Positions 58,919 through 64,000 of a stretch of DNA of 64,000 bases are shown in pieces (position 1 is the first letter of the stretch; the number at the start of each line of letters is the position of its first letter). The position numbers and the translations under genes are program-made. The DNA comes from Candidatus Bathyarchaeota archaeon (lineage in GTDB: Archaea; Thermoproteota; Bathyarchaeia; Bathyarchaeales; Bathycorpusculaceae). The stretch covers positions 1 to 64,000 of the forward strand of contig JAGTQX010000010.1 of NCBI GenBank assembly GCA_018396675.1, in the 5' to 3' direction. The notes under the pieces were generated by a model, which worked only from the letters and a program-made list of their open reading frames with translations, had not been told where the DNA came from and made no database searches.

Positions 58919-60495
58919 AACCGATAAAAATATCCAGAGATTCCGTTGTTGCTGTTCTACTGCTGGTTCCGTCGCTTCTTTTTGCACTCTACTACTTGTC
59001 TGCGGGCAAAATGCTTGAGGCCATCATCATTTTACCAATAAGCATCGGCGTTTTAATGTTTCTTAAATACATGTCACGTAAACGTTACCCAAAAAAGGTG
59101 GATTTCATGTTAACGACTGTTGTCTTCCACCTGTACGGCTTGTCTCTTGGAGAAACTTCGCCAGATGACCTTGTCAACACAATCGCAGAAAACAGGGAAT
59201 ACGGCTTTTACAGCAGAATTTTTCAAAAAATTCGCAGTTTAGCCAAAGACTTCGGATACGGCATTACAAAGGCTACAGCTCACGTTGCAGACATCGTAAA
59301 GCCACCGTTAAAGGACATTCTTGTGCGTTTTACAAACGTGTTTTCAAGCGTGGAGCCTAAAGGCTACTTGGAGATGGAGTCTTCAATGCTGATTGAAGAA
59401 TATTCAGGTTATTACACGCGTGCGCTTGAAACCTTGAAAACTCTTGGAGGAATCTTTACGTCGTTCCAAAGCGTAACCGTGTTTCTAATAATGACCATAG
59501 TGATTATGGCGATTTTCATGATTGACCCAAGCGCAATAGCTTTCGGCTATTTTATCGCTGCGTTCGCCGTCATAATGATGTACGTTCTTTTCAGGGCGTC
59601 ATCTCCAAGAGAAAACCTTGTTTACATAGGGAAGTATCCGCCAAAACTTTATGTGGCCATGAGATGGAGCCTAATCGCTACTGGAGCCTCCTCAACATTG
59701 CTTGCAGTTCTTCTATACTTTTCTAAAGGTCCCGCCTTCGCTTTTATGGCGTTAGGTTTAGGCATGATTATGCCTGGAATTTTTGGGTACATGCTTGAAA
59801 AGCATGTTAACAAGATTGACAGAAATTATCCGACTTTTTTGAAGGCTTTGGGTGAAAACTTGGCTTCAACATCAGATTTGAGGGCTGCTTTTTCTTATAT
59901 AGTTCAGATGGAACTAGGCCCTTTTAAGAAGCTTGTTAAAGAGGCTTTGGCAAGGTTGAGGCTTGGGATAGGGCATGAGCAAACTTTTGAAACGCTTTCT
60001 TCTGAGGCTGCTTCCTATCAAGTGCATATTAGTAACAGGATATTTTTGGATTCTATGAGTAGAGGAGCGAATCCTCTTGAGATAGGCAACGCTTTGGGAA
60101 ATCGTGTTGTCAAGTTTATCGAGTTTCGGAAATCTAGGGATGTAACTGCGAAGGGTTTCCAAATGATAATAATGGTTATGCAGCCGCTCACCGTTGTCTT
60201 GTTGGTTGTTGTGCAAGTGCTTGCAGAGTTTATGTCCCAGTACCTAGTTAATCTGCCATATTTTGGATTTAACGCTATTCCGATACCAGTAATTGAAACT
60301 GGGAACATAATTCTAGTTTTCATAATGGCTGTTGTTAACGCTTTGACAATCAAAGAGGTTTCAGCTGGTTACTGGGGAACATTTTTCCTCAACTTGGGGA
60401 TTTTGTTGATTGTCAGCGGTATAACGTGGATGGCTGCTGGAGTCTTTATTGAAATGGCTTTAGGCTCGATGCCGAGCATCGAGTTACCTGTGTAA
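58909..60495 (+). CDS. arlJ: Archaellum membrane platform protein ArlJ (FlaJ)
   Basis: 528 residues, polytopic inner-membrane protein of the GspF/TadB superfamily. Two conserved cytosolic modules (LETLKTLGGIFTSFQSVTVFL...; LGENLASTSDLRAAFSYIVQ...GANPLEIGNALG) separate the helices. It forms the membrane core on which ArlI sits. TTG/GTG start overlaps arlI by 10 bases. Confidence 0.94.
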   Translation: MGVKPIKISRDSVVAVLLLVPSLLFALYYLSAGKMLEAIIILPISIGVLMFLKYMSRKRYPKKVDFMLTTVVFHLYGLSLGETSPDDLVNTIAENREYGFYSRIFQKIRSLAKDFGYGITKATAHVADIVKPPLKDILVRFTNVFSSVEPKGYLEMESSMLIEEYSGYYTRALETLKTLGGIFTSFQSVTVFLIMTIVIMAIFMIDPSAIAFGYFIAAFAVIMMYVLFRASSPRENLVYIGKYPPKLYVAMRWSLIATGASSTLLAVLLYFSKGPAFAFMALGLGMIMPGIFGYMLEKHVNKIDRNYPTFLKALGENLASTSDLRAAFSYIVQMELGPFKKLVKEALARLRLGIGHEQTFETLSSEAASYQVHISNRIFLDSMSRGANPLEIGNALGNRVVKFIEFRKSRDVTAKGFQMIIMVMQPLTVVLLVVVQVLAEFMSQYLVNLPYFGFNAIPIPVIETGNIILVFIMAVVNALTIKEVSAGYWGTFFLNLGILLIVSGITWMAAGVFIEMALGSMPSIELPV

Positions 60496-60603
60496 TATTC
60501 CATTTTTGCAGATGCTTGTTGTCGCTTGACAACTGTGATGGTGGCTATTTACTTGTTGTATGTAGTGTGGATTCATATTCGGAGTTTGTATTCTGATTCG
60601 CGA

Positions 60604-60613
60604 TTTTAAATAA
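60604..60613 (+). promoter_or_regulatory. TATA-like box of the first archaellin pair
   Basis: ttttaaataa, about 85 bases before the archaellin ATG and just after the tattctgattc motif; supports a separate archaellin transcript. Confidence 0.4.
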
Positions 60614-60692
60614 CGCTTTATTATGTCTTAAGACTCGCTATAGTGTTGGTGGAGGTAGTGGTGGAGTAAGTATAAGAGTAGGTGGTGGAAAT

Positions 60693-61574
60693 ATGGGAGA
60701 AAAACCAAACATCAAATGCCAAAAATGCGGGTACGAATGGCACACACGGTCAAAGCTTAAAATGGTGACATGCCCTTCATGTAACCAAAAAATTCCAAAC
60801 GTTGCATTGTACAAACGCCGCCGTTTAGTAAAGGCGCTTGTGCATCAGAAACGTGCAATTATAGGTTTAGAAGCCGCAATAGTTCTTATAGCCTTCGTCA
60901 TAATTGCCGCAGCCTTCAGCTTCATGGTCGTCAACCAAGGCTTGTACGCCACGGAAAGGGGCAAAGTCGTAATTCAAGAAGGTTTAAAACAAGCGAGCAC
61001 ACCCTTGACGATAGACGGAACAACGTTTGTCAGAACGACTCCTGACGGAAAAGCAGTAAACGTCATAATAATTCCAGTAAAAGCCTTCGGAGTGAAATTC
61101 GTAGCCGTTGGGAGAAACCAAACAGTCATAGTCCTACGCGTTGGCGAAAGAGCGTGGGCAAACGCCTATTTGGGCGTGTTATACACGGGCTATCCGAATG
61201 GAACATATTATTATACTGATGATGAGACGTACGACCCAACTGGACAGGAATTCGACGACTTTGTAGGTTTCAGATACGCCAATCAAACCACTGTAGGAGA
61301 AGAACGCAACGTTTACGTAAACGGAACATACGCCAGCGGATATAGTGAGGGGTTGTTCACTGGAGCGGTTCTTGCTATTGCTTATAGCAACGGCGACGAA
61401 GCATTAGATACGAATGAGAAAGGCTTCCTAATAATAACGCTATCGGAGGACGCTGCAGCTCCTGCCAGATCACAGATAAACATTGAGATAAGGCTTGAGA
61501 AGAGTGCTACGCTTTCAGTTGAGATTACGATACCGGAGTCAATGCCGAAGAACACGTATGTGCCAATATTCTAG
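60693..61574 (+). CDS. arlB: Archaellin (type A) with an N-terminal zinc ribbon before the signal peptide
   Basis: 293 residues. Residues 9-30 form a zinc ribbon (CQKC...CPSC). Then comes the class III signal peptide region KALVHQKRAIIG|LEAAIVLIAFVIIAAAFSFMV; PibD/FlaK should cleave after Gly58 and the hydrophobic helix assembles into the filament core. The outer domain (residues ~115-293) is larger than in the sister type A archaellin and Thr/Asn-rich with many N-x-S/T sites. A GTG at codon 50 (60840), with AAAGG five bases upstream, could yield a product with a normal short leader. ATG 60693 has a clear GGTGG. First gene of an A-B pair. Confidence 0.9.
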   Translation: MGEKPNIKCQKCGYEWHTRSKLKMVTCPSCNQKIPNVALYKRRRLVKALVHQKRAIIGLEAAIVLIAFVIIAAAFSFMVVNQGLYATERGKVVIQEGLKQASTPLTIDGTTFVRTTPDGKAVNVIIIPVKAFGVKFVAVGRNQTVIVLRVGERAWANAYLGVLYTGYPNGTYYYTDDETYDPTGQEFDDFVGFRYANQTTVGEERNVYVNGTYASGYSEGLFTGAVLAIAYSNGDEALDTNEKGFLIITLSEDAAAPARSQINIEIRLEKSATLSVEITIPESMPKNTYVPIF

Positions 61575-61586
61575 GAGGAGAAAGTC

Positions 61587-62210
61587 ATGCGGAGAATAAC
61601 GAGAAACAAAAGGGGTATTGTTGGCATCGAAGCCGCCATCGTCCTCATAGCCTTTATTATAATTGCTGCAGCGCTCAGCTATGTAGTTATCAACATGGGT
61701 TTCTATACAACGCAAAAGACGAAAGAAACAATGCAGGGAGGCCTCGACGAGTCTTTAACCGCCCTGCAACTTGATGGAATAGTGACTGCAAAAACCGACA
61801 GTTCCGGGCACATAGAATATTTAGCCATTCCAGTGAAACTTTCTGCTGGTCGTGCTGCTATAGACCTTGGTGAAAACGCGGTTGTGGTTTCGGTATATCT
61901 TCAAAACGCAACGCTTATGAACGTGTATCAGGGCGCTACTCCGGCGAATGAAACAACTTGGGATGCTCTGATCAGTGCTCTTGGTTTAACTAGCGAAGGC
62001 GCAAAGTTCGCCATATATAATGGGAATAATAACACGGTGATTGAGTCAACCGAAAAAGCGTTTCTGATAATCTGCCTCGACGAGCAACATAGGATTAGTG
62101 ACTACGAAACTGTAAAGATTGAGGTCAGAGGTGCAAAGGGCGCCGCTTTGACGGTTGTACGAACTGCTCCAGGCGGCATGCTTCCAGATTCGTTTGTAGA
62201 CCTGGGTTAG
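61587..62210 (+). CDS. arlB: Archaellin (type B), first copy
   Basis: 207 residues. Short leader MRRITRNKRGIVG|IEAAIVLIAFIIIAAALSYVV, then INMGFYTTQKTKETMQGGL. N-glycosylation-like sites (NAT, NET, NNT) lie in the outer domain; it ends APGGMLPDSFVDLG like the other type B copy. GGAGGAG precedes the ATG. It sits 12 bases after the type A gene, so the pair is probably co-translated. Confidence 0.92.
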   Translation: MRRITRNKRGIVGIEAAIVLIAFIIIAAALSYVVINMGFYTTQKTKETMQGGLDESLTALQLDGIVTAKTDSSGHIEYLAIPVKLSAGRAAIDLGENAVVVSVYLQNATLMNVYQGATPANETTWDALISALGLTSEGAKFAIYNGNNNTVIESTEKAFLIICLDEQHRISDYETVKIEVRGAKGAALTVVRTAPGGMLPDSFVDLG

Positions 62211-62278
62211 CCCCGCTTTCCCATTTTTATGCTGCGTCATTGCCGTCGGTGGTTTTCGTTGTTTTTCTTTGTCGGATT

Positions 62279-62293
62279 TCGAATTGAATTCGA
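62279..62293. repeat. Palindrome tcgaatt-g-aattcga
   Basis: Seven-base perfect arms around one base, in the 193-base gap between the two archaellin pairs and about 70 bases before the TATA-like box of the second pair. Possible operator. Confidence 0.45.
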
Positions 62294-62357
62294 TATTTTA
62301 TTCATTTTTTGAATCAAAATTAGCAATTTTACCAATCTAAATTATCATTTCATAACT

Positions 62358-62368
62358 CTTAATATAAG
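62358..62368 (+). promoter_or_regulatory. TATA-like box of the second archaellin pair
   Basis: cttaatataag, about 40 bases before the ATG at 62404; good archaeal TATA shape. Indicates that the second pair can be transcribed on its own. Confidence 0.45.
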
Positions 62369-62403
62369 AACAAGCATAACTCAAAAAGCACCAAAAAAGG
62401 AAG

Positions 62404-63045
62404 ATGAAAAAAATGAACTGGAAGAAAACTTTGATGAAACTAGTAAAACAGAAACGTGCCATGGTGGGTCTAGAAGCTGCAATAATCCTCATAGCCTTCG
62501 TCATCATCGCAGGCGCCTTCAGCTTCATGGTCATCAACCAAGGCTTATTTGCAACAGAACGAGGCAAAACAGTAGTTCAAGACAGCCTAAGACAAGCAAG
62601 CACACCCTTGATAGTGGACGGAAGCATATACCTAAATGCTGACTCATCAACAACTATTAACGCTATTGTCATCCCATTAAGGGCTTACGGTGTTAAGTAT
62701 GTGGCGCTCGGAGAAGACGCAACCTCTGTTTCCCTTCAAGTGGCTGGAAGCGCTTGGCCAAACGTATATGAGGGCATAAACGGAACATTTACTACGAGCG
62801 ACAATTTCGGCGACCTTGTTGCCAACGTAACTACTGGTCACGCGGCTCTGTTCATCCAAAACAGTAATGGAGACGACTCTTTGGATTCCAACGAGAAAGG
62901 CTTTCTTGTTATATCTTTGAGTGCTTCTGCAAATGCTAGAGACCACATAGTTGTTGAAATCAAGCCAGAGAAAGCTGCGCCGTTGACAATTGACTTCTAC
63001 GTGCCCGAATCTTTGCCAAGCGGCTGGATAACGGTGGCTGGCTAA
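62404..63045 (+). CDS. arlB: Archaellin (type A), second copy
   Basis: 213 residues. Leader MKKMNWKKTLMKLVKQKRAMVG|LEAAIILIAFVIIAGAFSFMV (about 22 residues, no zinc ribbon), then INQGLFATERGKTVVQDSLRQASTP as in the first type A copy. The outer domain is shorter than that of the zinc-ribbon copy. It ends LPSGWITVAG. ATG 62404 or 62413 can start it. Confidence 0.92.
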   Translation: MKKMNWKKTLMKLVKQKRAMVGLEAAIILIAFVIIAGAFSFMVINQGLFATERGKTVVQDSLRQASTPLIVDGSIYLNADSSTTINAIVIPLRAYGVKYVALGEDATSVSLQVAGSAWPNVYEGINGTFTTSDNFGDLVANVTTGHAALFIQNSNGDDSLDSNEKGFLVISLSASANARDHIVVEIKPEKAAPLTIDFYVPESLPSGWITVAG

Positions 63046-63046
63046 A

Positions 63047-63691
63047 ATGTTCGCAAAAAAACTGTTTAAAAACCGGAAAGGCATTGTCGGTGTAGAAGCC
63101 GCCATCGTTCTCATAGCCTTCCTGATAATCGCCGCGGCATTAAGCTACGTGGTCATAAACATGGGCTTCTACACAACACAAAAAACAAAAGAGACAATGC
63201 AGACAGGCCTCGATGAATCATTAACAGCTCTACAACTGGACGGCGTGGTCACAGCGAGGACCAACGACACCTCACCTCACATATTGTATATCCTTGTCCC
63301 AGCGAAGCTCTCAGCGGGTAGAGGCGCAGTAGACCTAAGCACAAGCTCAGTCGTAGTGTCGGTGTATTTGCCAAACGCTACTTTAATGAATATATATGAA
63401 GGCTCAAATCCATCAACGGATGATGTGGCATGGGACGATTTGGTTAGCACTTTGTCGCTGAGTGATAAACAAGCCAAGTTCGCAATCTATAATGACGACG
63501 GCGACACTGTGCTGGAATCGAACGAAAAGGCTTTCCTGCTGATACGCCTAGACTCAACAGACGCACAAAGCATGCTAAGCGAATACCAAACAATAAAAAT
63601 TGAAGTCAGAACTGCAAAAGGCGCCGCACTAACAGTAATACGCACAGCCCCAGGCGGCTTAGCGGCAAACTCTTTCGTCGACCTAGGCTAA
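63047..63691 (+). CDS. arlB: Archaellin (type B), second copy
   Basis: 214 residues. Leader MFAKKLFKNRKGIVG|VEAAIVLIAFLIIAAALSYVV, then INMGFYTTQKTKETMQTGLDESL, nearly identical to the first type B through the core helix; the outer domain differs. It ends APGGLAANSFVDLG. Its ATG lies one base after the type A stop. Confidence 0.92.
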   Translation: MFAKKLFKNRKGIVGVEAAIVLIAFLIIAAALSYVVINMGFYTTQKTKETMQTGLDESLTALQLDGVVTARTNDTSPHILYILVPAKLSAGRGAVDLSTSSVVVSVYLPNATLMNIYEGSNPSTDDVAWDDLVSTLSLSDKQAKFAIYNDDGDTVLESNEKAFLLIRLDSTDAQSMLSEYQTIKIEVRTAKGAALTVIRTAPGGLAANSFVDLG

Positions 63692-63795
63692 TAAAGGCTT
63701 TCCCCACTCCACCACCCACCTCCACCATTTTTTCTACAACCCACTACCTTTTTATTTCGTCAAACATTTCCCAAAAAAAGAATGTTTTTGAAAAG

Positions 63796-63906
63796 CGCCG
63801 GGGGTGGGATTTGAACCCACGCGGCCCAAAAGGGCCACAGGCTTTTAGGCGCTTCCAAGTTTTTTCGTCTCCAGGCCTGCTCCCTACCTGACTAGGAGAC
63901 CCCGGC
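63796..63906 (-). tRNA. tRNA-Ser (anticodon GGA) with a 25-base intron
   Basis: Minus strand: acceptor gccgggg/ccccggc, discriminator G, long variable arm gtggccc-tttt-gggccgc, T-loop ttcaaat. The anticodon stem caggc/gcctg encloses 32 bases; removal of 25 leaves a seven-base loop with GGA, the canonical position 37/38 insertion. CCA not encoded. A TATA-like cataaaaaat lies about 28 bases upstream of the 5' end. Confidence 0.88.
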
Positions 63907-64000
63907 TGTGTTGTAGGGTTAATTATGTGATTTTTTATGCGCGCCCTATTATGTTTAAGCATTGTTTTGCGGGTGTTTTATCGTTTTCTCACGCGGTTAA

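Noticed and set aside
1-64000. CRISPR arrays, cas genes or classical insertion sequences
   Set aside because: No regularly spaced repeats, no Cas motifs and no DDE or HUH transposase were found.

Overview
The window is archaeal chromosome. It carries archaeal-only or archaeo-eukaryotic genes: L39e, L31e, L18a(LX), S19e, aIF6, prefoldin alpha, PDCD5-like protein, FtsY, Pelota, RNase P Rpp21 and RNase P RNA, SecE, a proteasome beta subunit, archaeal D-aminoacyl-tRNA deacylase and a complete archaellum motor operon. Moderate A/T richness, TATA-like boxes, tRNA genes without encoded CCA and an intron-bearing tRNA-Ser agree. The mixture (crenarchaeal-type PsmB1-like subunit, branched-polyamine genes, FlaD/E-like archaellum protein) suggests a TACK-group archaeon such as Bathyarchaeota. 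This placement is inference; no 16S rRNA is in the window.

Layout. 1-14.5 kb is core housekeeping: NAD synthesis (nadC, nadM), a GT28-like glycosyltransferase, AMMECR1, a proteasome beta subunit whose position 1 reads Ala, a MGMT-like protein, an Elf1-like zinc ribbon, secE (missed by the ORF track), dtdA, then polyamine genes (speH overlapping bpsA) followed by a GNAT and an atypical carbamoyltransferase. Next comes the long minus-strand information-processing cluster S19e-PDCD5-L39e-L31e-aIF6-L18a-pfdA-ftsY, with a separate CRM protein-Rpp21 pair. 14.5-21.4 kb is accessory: a tRNA 3'-end relic, degenerate gene remnants (including a multiply frameshifted coaBC piece) and a compact integrated element of about 4.8 kb. 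The element encodes a tyrosine integrase, small basic/RHH/HTH proteins, a one-TM mini-protein and a large primase-helicase with a putative Fe-S cysteine set and a C-terminal C2H2 finger.

21.5-43.8 kb is ordinary chromosome: PepF, VOC protein, MscS, an SFM1/DUF431-type SPOUT protein, three tandem archaeal proteins of unknown function, RNase P RNA, an AK6/Fap7-like kinase, ZIP transporter, TtuA/Ctu1-like thiolase, nucleotidyltransferase, Pelota, CBS protein, two tRNA-Ala genes, two MFS transporters, a deacetylase-GNAT fusion, a dolichol-kinase-like protein, a stand-alone LigD 3'-phosphoesterase and TrmO. 43.9-53.6 kb is export-oriented: two ABC-2 ATPase/permease pairs with a winged-helix regulator, a small membrane-anchored protein, a MacB-like ABC pair and an HtrA protease.

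54.5-63.7 kb is the archaellum locus: FlaD/E-like protein, ArlG, ArlF, ArlH, ArlI, ArlJ, then four archaellins in an alternating A-B-A-B order. The first archaellin carries a cytosolic zinc ribbon in front of its class III signal peptide. The window ends with an intron-containing tRNA-Ser(GGA). The most unusual items are the integrated replicon, the zinc-ribbon archaellin with the paired archaellin layout, the Ala-1 proteasome subunit, and the non-canonical carbamoyltransferase beside polyamine genes.
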